Shown here: one piece after another, positions 25,433 to 33,290 of the stretch | Layout of the letters: each line of letters begins with the position of its first letter | How positions within the stretch are numbered: the stretch's first letter is position 1 | Assembly (NCBI GenBank): GCA_038325765.1 | Contig: JBBQJI010000022.1 | Coordinates: 1-64,000, forward strand | Direction: 5' to 3' | DNA length: 64,000 nt | Source of the DNA: Xiheibacterium sp038325765 | GTDB lineage: Bacteria; Myxococcota_A; Polyangia; Nannocystales; Nannocystaceae | Notes under the pieces: model-generated | Database searches by the model: none | What the model was told of the DNA's origin: nothing | The model's input: the letters and a program-made list of their open reading frames with translations, nothing else | Position numbers and translations under genes: made by a program

Positions 25433-27304
25433 ATGTCCTGGCGCGCGGACCCCATCCTCCTCGATCCATCGCCACCGCCGCGGGTTCCCCGAGCCGGTCG
25501 CAACTGCGGCCGCGGTGTCGTCGCATCGTGGCTCGGCGTGCTCGCGCTGGCCCTCGGATCGGCCTGCCCTCGCCCATCCACACCGCCTTCCGATCCGCCG
25601 CAACGCGCGAGCGCCGAGGCGGCCCCCACCACCGATGCGCCGGCGCGTGGCATGCCAGACGCCGGCCTCGATCCGGCGGTGGCGGTGGGCATCCACGGCG
25701 CGGTCTCCAGCGCGGAGGCGCACGCGAGCCGCATCGGTCTCGAGGTGCTGCGGGCGGGCGGCAACGCGGTCGACGCGGCGGTCGCCGTCGGCTTCGCCCT
25801 CGCGGTGACGCATCCGTCGGCCGGCAACATCGGCGGCGGCGGCTTCATGGTCGTGCGCATGGCCGACGGCACGATCGCGGCGATCGACTACCGCGAGCGG
25901 GCACCTTTGGCGGCGACCCGCGACATGTTCCTCGATGGGAACGGCAACCCCACCGAGGAGCGGCTCGTCGGCGCCAAGGCGGCGGGGATCCCGGGGACGG
26001 TCGCCGGCCTGGCGATGGCCCACGCGCGCTTCGGGGTGCGATCGTGGAAGAGCCTGCTCGAGCCCGCGATCGCCCTGGCGCGGGACGGCCACGTCCTGGA
26101 CAGCTGGCACGCCGAAGACGTCACCAACGCCGTCGAGCGCATGGGCAAGCATGGGCTCACCGCGTCGGCTGCCTACTACGCCGGCGCTGACGGCAAGCCC
26201 CAGATCGAAGGGGCGCTGTGGCGGCAGCCCGAGCTCGCACAAACGCTGCAACAGATCGCCGATGGCGGCGCAAAGGCGTTCTACGGGGGGCCGCTGGCCG
26301 CGACCTTCGCGACCGAGGTGCGCAAGGCCGGCGGCATCTGGACCACCGCCGATCTCGCCGAGTACCGCGCCGTCGAGCGCGAGCCGATCGTGTTCGACTA
26401 CCGGGGGTACACGGTGATCACGATGCCGCCGCCGTCGGCGGGCGGCGTGGTCTTGCGCCAACTCCTCGCCGCGGCCGAGGTGCTCGAGCTCCACACCAAG
26501 CCGTGGCGGAGCGTCGACGAGCTCCACCTCTACGTCGAGTCCGCGCGGCGGACGTACGCGGATCGCAACATGCTGCTGGGTGATCCCGACTTCGTCGAGC
26601 TGCCGATGAAACGGATGCTCGACCCGAGCTACATCCGCGAACGCGTCGGCGACATCGACCCGGCCCACGCCACACCGTCGTCGAAGATCGGCGTCGGCAT
26701 GCCGCCGTCGCGGCCCGAGTCCGAGCAGACGACCCACTACTCGGTCGTAGACGACGCCGGCAATGCGGTGTCGAACACGTACACCCTGAACCTCGGGTTC
26801 GGCTGCCTGTTCGTGGTGCCGGGCACCGGCGTGCTGCTCAACAACGAGATGGACGACTTCGCGGTGAAGCCCGGCACCGCCAACGCCTTCGGCCTGGTGC
26901 AGGGCGAGCAGAACCGCATCGAGCCGGGCAAGCGCATGCTGTCGTCGATGACGCCGACCCTGCTGCTCGAGGACGGCAAGCTGCGGGCGGTGCTGGGCAG
27001 CCCCGGCGGTCCGACGATCACCACGACGGTGTCGCAGCTCGTGCGGGCGCTGGTCGACTACGGCATGACCATCGACGCTGCGGTGGCGGCCCCGCGGCTG
27101 CATCATCAATGGCTGCCGGACATGATCTGGGCCGAAGATCGCCTCGACGCCGCCACCGAGCGCGGGCTGGTCGAGCGTGGTCACCAGATCCGCAAGCGTG
27201 GTGGCATGGGGCACGCCAACGTGATCGAGGTCGATCGCGCGACCGGCGGATTCCGGGCGGTGGCCGACGAGTCGCGTGACGGCGGAAAGGCCGTCGCGTG
27301 GTGA
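25433..27304 (+). CDS. ggt: Gamma-glutamyltransferase, lipid-anchored
   Basis: A 623-residue Ntn-hydrolase precursor. The N-terminus has a hydrophobic stretch with lipobox LGSAC, so it is probably a lipoprotein in the periplasm or on the surface. GGT landmarks: AVSSAEAHASRIGLEVLRAGGNAVDAA, GNIGGGGFMVVR, DYRERAP, PPPSAGGVVLRQLL, the autocleavage and nucleophile Thr in SEQTTHYSVVDDAGNAVS, and GKRMLSSMTPT, GSPGG. The enzyme cleaves gamma-glutamyl bonds of glutathione and similar peptides. All active-site segments are present. Downstream the HAD phosphatase overlaps by a few bases. Start ATG 25433 is chosen by the signal sequence. Confidence 0.95.
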   Translation: MSWRADPILLDPSPPPRVPRAGRNCGRGVVASWLGVLALALGSACPRPSTPPSDPPQRASAEAAPTTDAPARGMPDAGLDPAVAVGIHGAVSSAEAHASRIGLEVLRAGGNAVDAAVAVGFALAVTHPSAGNIGGGGFMVVRMADGTIAAIDYRERAPLAATRDMFLDGNGNPTEERLVGAKAAGIPGTVAGLAMAHARFGVRSWKSLLEPAIALARDGHVLDSWHAEDVTNAVERMGKHGLTASAAYYAGADGKPQIEGALWRQPELAQTLQQIADGGAKAFYGGPLAATFATEVRKAGGIWTTADLAEYRAVEREPIVFDYRGYTVITMPPPSAGGVVLRQLLAAAEVLELHTKPWRSVDELHLYVESARRTYADRNMLLGDPDFVELPMKRMLDPSYIRERVGDIDPAHATPSSKIGVGMPPSRPESEQTTHYSVVDDAGNAVSNTYTLNLGFGCLFVVPGTGVLLNNEMDDFAVKPGTANAFGLVQGEQNRIEPGKRMLSSMTPTLLLEDGKLRAVLGSPGGPTITTTVSQLVRALVDYGMTIDAAVAAPRLHHQWLPDMIWAEDRLDAATERGLVERGHQIRKRGGMGHANVIEVDRATGGFRAVADESRDGGKAVAW

Positions 27305-27306
27305 CC

Positions 27307-27996
27307 ATGCGACCGACGGTCTATCTCTTCGACATCGACGGCACGCTGCTCGACGGCGGCGGCTCGGGTCGACGCGCGATGGAGGGGGCCTTCGCCGAGG
27401 TCACCGGCGACCGCACCGCGCTCGCCGGGATCCGGTTCGCCGGCATGACGGATCCTGCGATCGTGCGCGCCGGACTGCGCGTTGCCGGTCGCGATCCGGG
27501 CCAGGACGCGGCGGTGATCCCCGCCGTCATCGAGCGCTACCTCGCGCGGTTGCCCGACGAGATCGCGGCGACACACGAGTTCCGATTGCTCGGCGGGGTC
27601 ATCGAGTGCCTCGACGCGCTCGCGGCCATGACCGACGTCGCGATCGGGCTCGGCACGGGCAACGTCGAGCGCGGTGCGCGGCTGAAGCTCGGGGTGCTCG
27701 GGGTCGCCGACGCCTTCGGATTCGGCGGCTTCGCTTGCGATCACGAGGACCGGGCGGCACTGGTCGGGGTCGGGGCACAGCGCGGCTGGACCCGGCTCCG
27801 TCGCGCGGCGACCGCAGTACGGACGATCGTCATCGGCGACACGCCCAAGGACGTCGCCGCGGCCAAGGCCAACGGCCTCGAGTGCCTGGCGGTGGCGACG
27901 GGCCAGTTCGGCGTCGACGAGTTGCGGGCCTGCGGCGCCGACCGGGTGGTCGCGGATCTAGGCGAGCCCCAGGCGCTCGCCTACCTGCGTGGCTGA
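27307..27996 (+). CDS. HAD-superfamily phosphatase (phosphoglycolate phosphatase-like)
   Basis: A 229-residue cytosolic hydrolase. Motif I DIDGTLLD at about residues 9-16, a cap domain, motif II GTGN (Thr in LGTGNVE), and motif III/IV IVIGDTPKDVAAAKA, with the Lys of motif III not clear. Length fits the phosphoglycolate phosphatase/beta-phosphoglucomutase group; substrate is not deducible. Start ATG 27307 places motif I at the usual distance; GTGs at 27298 and 27301 overlap the gamma-glutamyltransferase stop, so coupling to that gene is likely either way. Confidence 0.88.
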   Translation: MRPTVYLFDIDGTLLDGGGSGRRAMEGAFAEVTGDRTALAGIRFAGMTDPAIVRAGLRVAGRDPGQDAAVIPAVIERYLARLPDEIAATHEFRLLGGVIECLDALAAMTDVAIGLGTGNVERGARLKLGVLGVADAFGFGGFACDHEDRAALVGVGAQRGWTRLRRAATAVRTIVIGDTPKDVAAAKANGLECLAVATGQFGVDELRACGADRVVADLGEPQALAYLRG

Positions 27997-28036
27997 CCGT
28001 CGGCCGTGTCGGCACGGGCGGCGCAGACCCGAGGGA

Positions 28037-28945
28037 TCAGTCGAGATCGGCGGCGCAGACCAACGGGGGTGCCGCGGTGCACACACCCGCTTCGCACGAC
28101 GCACCGTCGGCGCAGGCCGTGGTGCACGCTTCGCCGATGCCCGGCGTCGTCACGCACATCTCGGCCTCGCACTGCGACGCGGAATCGCAGCGCCCCGACA
28201 GCGACGCGCCGCCCTCCGGTGCGCACGCCTCACCGCCGCCGGGCAACGCCGCGCACGTCTTGGTGCCCTGATCGCAGGCGGCGCCGAACGAGCAGACGTC
28301 GAGGACGCCCAGGCAGCTGCGACCGATGTCCGGTAGCGCCGCGCAGACGAACGCGGTCGGGCTATCGACCGGCACGCACAACGTGCCGCCGGCACACAGC
28401 GCGCCAGGGCTGCACGGATCCCCGGCCGGCACCAGCGCGGTCGAGACGCACACGCCGCGTTGGCACGCGAGGCCCTGCGCGCAGCTGTCACCCGACACGC
28501 CGGCGGGCTCCGTGCACGCCGCCCCCTCGACGTCCGTGCCGTTGTGGATCTTGCAGATGAGCGACAACGAGGCGACGCGGTCGAGATCCTCGAGCAGCTC
28601 GGACAACGACAGGCAGCCCAGCGCGTCGTAGCGGGCGAGGACGTCGCCCATGCACTGCGCGTCGTACGTGAGGCCGGCCGCCTCGCCGGCTGCGAGCTGG
28701 GCCTCGACGTCGGACACGAGCGCCGCTTCGCACGCGGCCACGTCGGCGAACCGGTCGTCGAAGTCGCTGCAGCCGCACGCCTGCCACGCCGTGCACACGG
28801 TGGACGCCCCCGTCATTGGCGCTTCGGCCTCCGGGACGGGCTCGCCCTGGATGAGGCCGGGCCCATCCGAGCCGCCTCCGCACGCGCACACCAGCAGTCC
28901 GAGGGCGGCGGCGATCCGGGCGACGGAGGGCGTGGGAGATCGCAT
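28037..28945 (-). CDS. Cys-rich lipoprotein, Dickkopf-like modules
   Basis: A 302-residue lipoprotein: signal MRSPTPSVARIAAALGLLVC with lipobox VCAC, Gly/Ser spacer, a helical domain of about 110 residues with few Cys (QACGCSDFDDRFADVAACEAAL), then about 150 residues with a Cys roughly every 8 residues in repeats of the form G..C.....L.C..G.C (SCAQGLACQRGVC; LCAGGTLCVPV; SQCEAEMCV; ASCEAGVC). This is the common myxobacterial secreted Cys-rich repeat; function unknown. It is divergent from the kinase-cytochrome operon and shares the 218-base promoter region that holds a tandem 21-bp repeat only 15 bases from this start. Confidence 0.75.
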   Translation of the reverse strand: MRSPTPSVARIAAALGLLVCACGGGSDGPGLIQGEPVPEAEAPMTGASTVCTAWQACGCSDFDDRFADVAACEAALVSDVEAQLAAGEAAGLTYDAQCMGDVLARYDALGCLSLSELLEDLDRVASLSLICKIHNGTDVEGAACTEPAGVSGDSCAQGLACQRGVCVSTALVPAGDPCSPGALCAGGTLCVPVDSPTAFVCAALPDIGRSCLGVLDVCSFGAACDQGTKTCAALPGGGEACAPEGGASLSGRCDSASQCEAEMCVTTPGIGEACTTACADGASCEAGVCTAAPPLVCAADLD

Positions 28946-28959
28946 CGCGGGAGGTTCGC

Positions 28960-29001
28960 CCGAATCGGGCCCGAGTCCAACCGGATCGGGCCCGAGTCCA
29001 A
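28960..29001 (+). promoter_or_regulatory. Tandem 21-bp repeat with two TCGGGCCCGA palindromes (candidate operator)
   Basis: Positions 28960-28980 and 28981-29001 are the same 21-mer with one mismatch. Each holds the perfect 10-bp palindrome TCGGGCCCGA (28965-28974 and 28986-28995). Centres are 21 bp apart, two helical turns, as expected for two regulator dimers on one face. The site lies in the divergent region between a lipoprotein (start 28945) and the redox operon (start 29164). The operator role is inferred. Confidence 0.55.
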
Positions 29002-29148
29002 GACGGTGCCGCAGGCACCGCTCGTCCGGCCGCGGCACCCGTGCGCGCAGCGGGGCCGGATTCTCGCCGCAGACGCCCCGTCCGCCCTCGTTGGCATCGA
29101 GTTGAGCCCCATCGCCCCGGGGCCAGGTCGATTTGCGATCCTGTGCGT

Positions 29149-29154
29149 AAGGAG
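29149..29154 (+). promoter_or_regulatory. Ribosome-binding site of the kinase gene
   Basis: AAGGAG, 9 bases before the ATG at 29164. It is the only strong Shine-Dalgarno of the five-gene operon; the following four genes start by overlap with the preceding stop. Confidence 0.75.
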
Positions 29155-29163
29155 TGCACGCCC

Positions 29164-30222
29164 ATGGAGCGCATCGGCGAATACCTGGTCCGGCGATTGG
29201 TCGGCGAGGGCGGAATGGGCAAGGTCTACGAGGCCGAGGAGCGGCTGTCCAAGCGCAAGGTCGCGCTCAAGGTCCTGCGCCCCGAGCTCGCCCGATCCGA
29301 GGAGGGCCGGCGCCTGTTCCTCAACGAGATGGCGATCCTCGCCAGCTTGGATCACCCCAACATCGTGCGCGCGCTCTCGTGCAGCGAGATCGACGGCGAG
29401 CTGGTGATGGCGCTCGAGTTCCTGTCGGGCAGCACGCTGCGCGACACGCTGGCCGTGCGCGGTCGGCTGCCGTGGACCGAGGCTGTGGGCATCGCGGCGC
29501 AGATCGCCGCGGGGCTCGGGGCCGCCCACGCGGCGCAGCCCCCCATCGTGCACCGTGATCTCAAGCCCGAGAACGTGATCGTGCTACCGGACGGCGCGGT
29601 GAAGGTGATGGACTTCGGCATCGCCAAGGTGCTCGAAGCGCTGTCGAAGACCACGACGCACAGCGTCGGCACGCTGCAGTACATGAGCCCCGAGCAGATC
29701 GATGCCGCCGGCGTGGACGCCCGCTCCGATCTGTATAGCTTGGGCTTGGTGCTGTACGAGATGCTCTCGGGTCGGGCGCCGTTCGAGTCGGCCTCGCCGC
29801 GAGAGCTGCTGAATCTACAGTGTACGATGACCCCGCCGCCGCTGCCCGACGACGTGCGCGCGGCGGTGCCCCGCGGGATCGAGAAGTTGGTGTTCGCGCT
29901 GCTCGAGAAGCAGCCCGACGCCCGGCCGGCGAGTGCCGCCGCCGTGCTCGCGGTGCTCGACGATTTTCGCACCGAGGCGCCGGTGCGCGCGGCGACCGTG
30001 CCGGGGGCACCCGTGCGCACGGGTGCCACGTTGGTGCCGGCACCGGTCGTCGCATCGCGACCGATGGACAGTCGGCCACGGGTCGCCGACACGATCGGCC
30101 TGGTCGAGCGTGCCGCAGGTCCACGCACGATCGGCACGCTGTGGGCGGCGCTGCTCATCGTCGCGCTCACCGTCGCCGCCGGCGTAGCGACCTACGTACT
30201 GAGGCTCCAGGTCGGACCATGA
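29164..30222 (+). CDS. Hanks-type Ser/Thr protein kinase, C-terminal membrane anchor (gene 1 of redox operon)
   Basis: A 352-residue kinase with every catalytic element: glycine loop GEGGMGKVYEA at 14-24, Lys36 (VALKVL), HRDLKPEN at 130-137, DFGIAK at 150-155, GTLQYMSPEQ, DARSDLYSLGLVLYEMLSG. A Pro/Val-rich linker of about 50 residues leads to one membrane helix at about 325-345 and a tail of only five or so residues, so the kinase faces the cytoplasm with almost no external sensor. It therefore probably takes its signal from a membrane partner. Its stop overlaps the start of the pseudokinase-cytochrome gene (ATGA), so kinase and cytochrome are made together. Confidence 0.95.
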   Translation: MERIGEYLVRRLVGEGGMGKVYEAEERLSKRKVALKVLRPELARSEEGRRLFLNEMAILASLDHPNIVRALSCSEIDGELVMALEFLSGSTLRDTLAVRGRLPWTEAVGIAAQIAAGLGAAHAAQPPIVHRDLKPENVIVLPDGAVKVMDFGIAKVLEALSKTTTHSVGTLQYMSPEQIDAAGVDARSDLYSLGLVLYEMLSGRAPFESASPRELLNLQCTMTPPPLPDDVRAAVPRGIEKLVFALLEKQPDARPASAAAVLAVLDDFRTEAPVRAATVPGAPVRTGATLVPAPVVASRPMDSRPRVADTIGLVERAAGPRTIGTLWAALLIVALTVAAGVATYVLRLQVGP

Positions 30223-33200
30223 CATCGGGGCCGCACGCCGGGGACAACGCGCAGCGCACGGTCCTGGTCGACCGTACGCGCTGGACCTTCGGCCCCGGTG
30301 GCGAGGCGGCCGCCGCGACGCTGACCGCGATGGCGTCGTTCGGGATCGGCGGATGGATCGCGGCGGCGCCCGACCCCGGGGCATGGGCGGTCGAGCGGAT
30401 CTCCGCGCCGTCGCTCTCGCAGTGGCTCGCGGCGGGCGGTGGTCGCGTGCCATGGCCGGTGGCGTGCGCGCGTGGGATCGAGATGGCCCGGGCGTTGTCC
30501 TGGTGCGAGGCCCACGATCGTTTCTCGGGAACGCTGGGCCCCGACGTCGTGCTCGTGATCGATGGCCGTGCGGTGTTGACGGCGGACCCGCTGGTCGACG
30601 CGGTGCTCGGCGTCGGGCCGGGCGATGGTCCGCGATCGGATGCGGCGAGCGATACCCGCTGGATGGCCCCGGAGCAGGCCGGCGGCGCGCCGTGGGATCA
30701 CGCCGCCAACCGCTACGTGCTGGGCCTGCTGCTGTATCGGATGCTCGCGGGGGTCCATCCTTTCGCGGGTCGCGGCCTGCGGCGGGCGCTCGAGGATCAG
30801 CGCAGTCGTGGCGCGCCGCCGTTGCCCGACGCGATCGCGGCCGCGCTGCCGCCCGGGCTGCAGGGCTTCGTGCTGCGCATACTCGATCCGGATCCGCAGG
30901 CGCGCCCGCGGCACGCGGCGACGATCGTCGAGCGGCTCGACGCGCTGCTCGCATCGGCGGGGCCGCGCGAGGGGCAGGGGACGGCGGCGGCAGCGACGCC
31001 CTTGCCGACGACGGTGCCCGTGGCAACGGTGGTCCCCATCTCGCCGCCGATGGTCCCCGTTCCGGCCGCGTTGCCCGTGCCGACGGTGGTGATGCCGACC
31101 GGCACGATCCGAACCGAAGGCCCTCGAGCGATCCCGCGCCGTCGCGCTCCGGGCTGGCCGTTGCCCCTGCTCGCCGCGATCCTGCTCGGCGGCGGCGCGA
31201 TGCTCGGGCATACGCTGTCGCAGGACGTGACGCCCCCGCCGCAACCCGCCGGCGCGACGGTGGGCGAGCGCGCGCCGCTGTCGGCCGCGCAGACGCAGGC
31301 CGACGACTGCGCGACGTGCCACCCCGACCACACCGCCCAGTGGCACGGCTCGGTGATGGCCCACGCGGCGAAGAGCCCCCTGTTCGAGGGCCTCGAGATC
31401 CTGATCCAGGAGCAAGGCGGTCGCGACAGCAGCTGCGCGGCCGGGGCCGGGTTGTTGCGCCCGAGCGATGGTCGCACCGCCTGCCGCGACAGCACCACGG
31501 GCATCGAGGTCACGGGCTCGGGCGGCGCGCTGTGGTGCGTGAACTGCCACGCACCGACCTCTAATTTCGGCGACGCCGTGCCGCCATGGAACGCCCTCGC
31601 CGAGCAATCCGCGAGTCGACGACCGCTCCGCGATCTGCTCGGGCCCGCGGCGATGGAGGGCATCTCGTGCGCCTTCTGCCATCAGGTCGACGGACCGGTG
31701 CGCCCGGGCGACGCCGCGCGCGGCGAGTACGAGGGCAACCCCGATTGGATCTCCACGGTCACCGGCGTGCGCTTCGAGGCGCGCCCCGAGGATCGCCGCG
31801 GCCTGTTCGGCATCGCCAACAGCGGTTACTCGCTCGACCCGCGCGTGCTGCTGCTCGGCGCCGGTGCGGCGCCGCCGGTGCCGACCTCGGCCCACGGCCG
31901 CCCCAACGCCGACGCCCGCGCCTACCTGGCGTCGAGCGAGTTCTGCGGCAGTTGCCACGACGTGCGGCTGTTCGGGACCGACGCGTTGGCCAACGTCCGC
32001 GGCGAGCACTTCAAGCGGCTGCGCAACGCCTACTCGGAGTGGCGCGACTGGGCCGACGGCGAGCGCCGCGGCGGCCGCCAGCCCTCGAGCTGCCAGGACT
32101 GCCACATGTCGACATTCCCGGGCATCTGCGCGGCGGTCGGAGACGACGGCGCGACGGACCTCGCTGCAGCTGGATCCACGGCCTTGGCCCGTGCATGCCC
32201 GCCGGGCACCCGCTTCACCCCGCGCGCGCCGGGCAGCCTTGGCACCGGCAGCATCGCCACCGCGTCGGTGGGCAGCACCGCCATCGCGCCGCACTATTTC
32301 ACCGGCGTCGATGTGCCGCTGTCGCCCGAATTCCCCGCCGCGCTCGTCGACGACACCACCTTGGATCCGTTCGGACTGCCGCGCGGGGCGAAGCAGCGCC
32401 GCGACCTGCTGCTGGGCAGCACGTTCGCCTTCACGATCGACGGCGCGGTGCGTCAGGGCGACCGCCTCGAGATCCCTATCGTCCTCGAGAACATCGGCGC
32501 CGGGCACCGCGTGCCCGCGGGCTTCAGCCAAGAACGCGAGTTCTGGGTGCACCTCGTGGTGCGCGACGGCGGCGGCGCGGTGGTATACGAGGTCGGTCGC
32601 GTCGATCGGGACGACGAGGATCTCCGCGACAAGGAGTTCGTGGCGGTCAACGTCGACGACAGCCAGCTCGATCGCCTGGGCCGACCGCTCGGGATGTTCG
32701 GCGCCGACATCATCGACGGCCCGGACGTGCCGTTGTGGTCGCCGCCGTCGCTGACCGGGGCCACGACCATGCGCGGCCATGGGCTGGTGAACCTGCAAAA
32801 TGGTTTCCTTCGTTGCGTCACCTGCATCGGCGTGATCGACGGGGCCGGCCGCTGTCAGCCCGGCTTCGGCCAGGGTCGCCACCGCGCCGACCGCTTCGAC
32901 GACGGCGTCTACGATCAGGACACCGGCGAATGCCAGAGCAACCTCTTCGGCGAGGATCGGTTCTTCGAGACCTTCTTCCCCGTCGGCGCGCTCGATGCCA
33001 CCCGCGGCGTACTCAAGGCGCCCGACGCCATCATCGACACCCGCTCGGCCGCGCCGGATACGCCGCTGCGCTTCATCTACGAGCTGCCCGCGCGGGGTTC
33101 CGGGCCCTTCGAGATCGAGGCGCGACTGCTGTTCCGCGCCTTCCCGCCATTCTTGCTGCGGGCCTTCGCCGACTACGAGGCGCGCATGGACGCCCGCGGC

Positions 33201-33290
33201 CTGAGACCCAGCGGCGCACTGGTCACCCGTGCGATGCTCGAGCGGCTCGAGGTGATCGAGCTGCACCGCCTGCGGGCGACCGTCCCGTGA
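30219..33290 (+). CDS. Pseudokinase fused to a membrane-anchored multihaem cytochrome c (gene 2 of redox operon)
   Basis: A 1023-residue fusion. Residues 1-250 follow a Ser/Thr kinase C-lobe (TRWMAPEQ at 147-153, NRYVLGLLLYRMLAGVHPF, RPRHAATIVERLDALL), but the HRDLKPEN loop is RFSGTLGP, DFG is ADP (122-124) and no glycine loop or ATP-binding Lys is found, so it is a pseudokinase. One membrane span at about 313-333 leads to the exported part with CxxCH haem sites at 364, 440, 484, 576 and 625 (CATCH, CVNCH, CAFCH, CGSCH, CQDCH) in a cytochrome c554-like pattern. A sixth site at 866 is CVTCI, with the axial His lost. The final 350 residues are beta-rich (VLENIGAGHRVPAGFSQERE). GTGA overlap with the next gene. 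Confidence 0.9.
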   Translation: MTSGPHAGDNAQRTVLVDRTRWTFGPGGEAAAATLTAMASFGIGGWIAAAPDPGAWAVERISAPSLSQWLAAGGGRVPWPVACARGIEMARALSWCEAHDRFSGTLGPDVVLVIDGRAVLTADPLVDAVLGVGPGDGPRSDAASDTRWMAPEQAGGAPWDHAANRYVLGLLLYRMLAGVHPFAGRGLRRALEDQRSRGAPPLPDAIAAALPPGLQGFVLRILDPDPQARPRHAATIVERLDALLASAGPREGQGTAAAATPLPTTVPVATVVPISPPMVPVPAALPVPTVVMPTGTIRTEGPRAIPRRRAPGWPLPLLAAILLGGGAMLGHTLSQDVTPPPQPAGATVGERAPLSAAQTQADDCATCHPDHTAQWHGSVMAHAAKSPLFEGLEILIQEQGGRDSSCAAGAGLLRPSDGRTACRDSTTGIEVTGSGGALWCVNCHAPTSNFGDAVPPWNALAEQSASRRPLRDLLGPAAMEGISCAFCHQVDGPVRPGDAARGEYEGNPDWISTVTGVRFEARPEDRRGLFGIANSGYSLDPRVLLLGAGAAPPVPTSAHGRPNADARAYLASSEFCGSCHDVRLFGTDALANVRGEHFKRLRNAYSEWRDWADGERRGGRQPSSCQDCHMSTFPGICAAVGDDGATDLAAAGSTALARACPPGTRFTPRAPGSLGTGSIATASVGSTAIAPHYFTGVDVPLSPEFPAALVDDTTLDPFGLPRGAKQRRDLLLGSTFAFTIDGAVRQGDRLEIPIVLENIGAGHRVPAGFSQEREFWVHLVVRDGGGAVVYEVGRVDRDDEDLRDKEFVAVNVDDSQLDRLGRPLGMFGADIIDGPDVPLWSPPSLTGATTMRGHGLVNLQNGFLRCVTCIGVIDGAGRCQPGFGQGRHRADRFDDGVYDQDTGECQSNLFGEDRFFETFFPVGALDATRGVLKAPDAIIDTRSAAPDTPLRFIYELPARGSGPFEIEARLLFRAFPPFLLRAFADYEARMDARGLRPSGALVTRAMLERLEVIELHRLRATVP

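Noticed and set aside
29091..29108. Sigma-54-like promoter TTGGCATCGAGTTGA before the kinase operon
   Set aside because: The GG is present, but 10 bases downstream the required GC is AG, so the match is incomplete.
30192..33266. A very long open frame antisense to the pseudokinase-cytochrome gene (and similar ones opposite the gamma-glutamyltransferase and the cyclic-nucleotide/ferredoxin gene)
   Set aside because: Antisense frames stay open in such GC-rich DNA because stop codons are rare; their translations are His/Arg/Ala/Val-rich without domains, while the plus-strand frames carry haem, Fe-S and kinase motifs.
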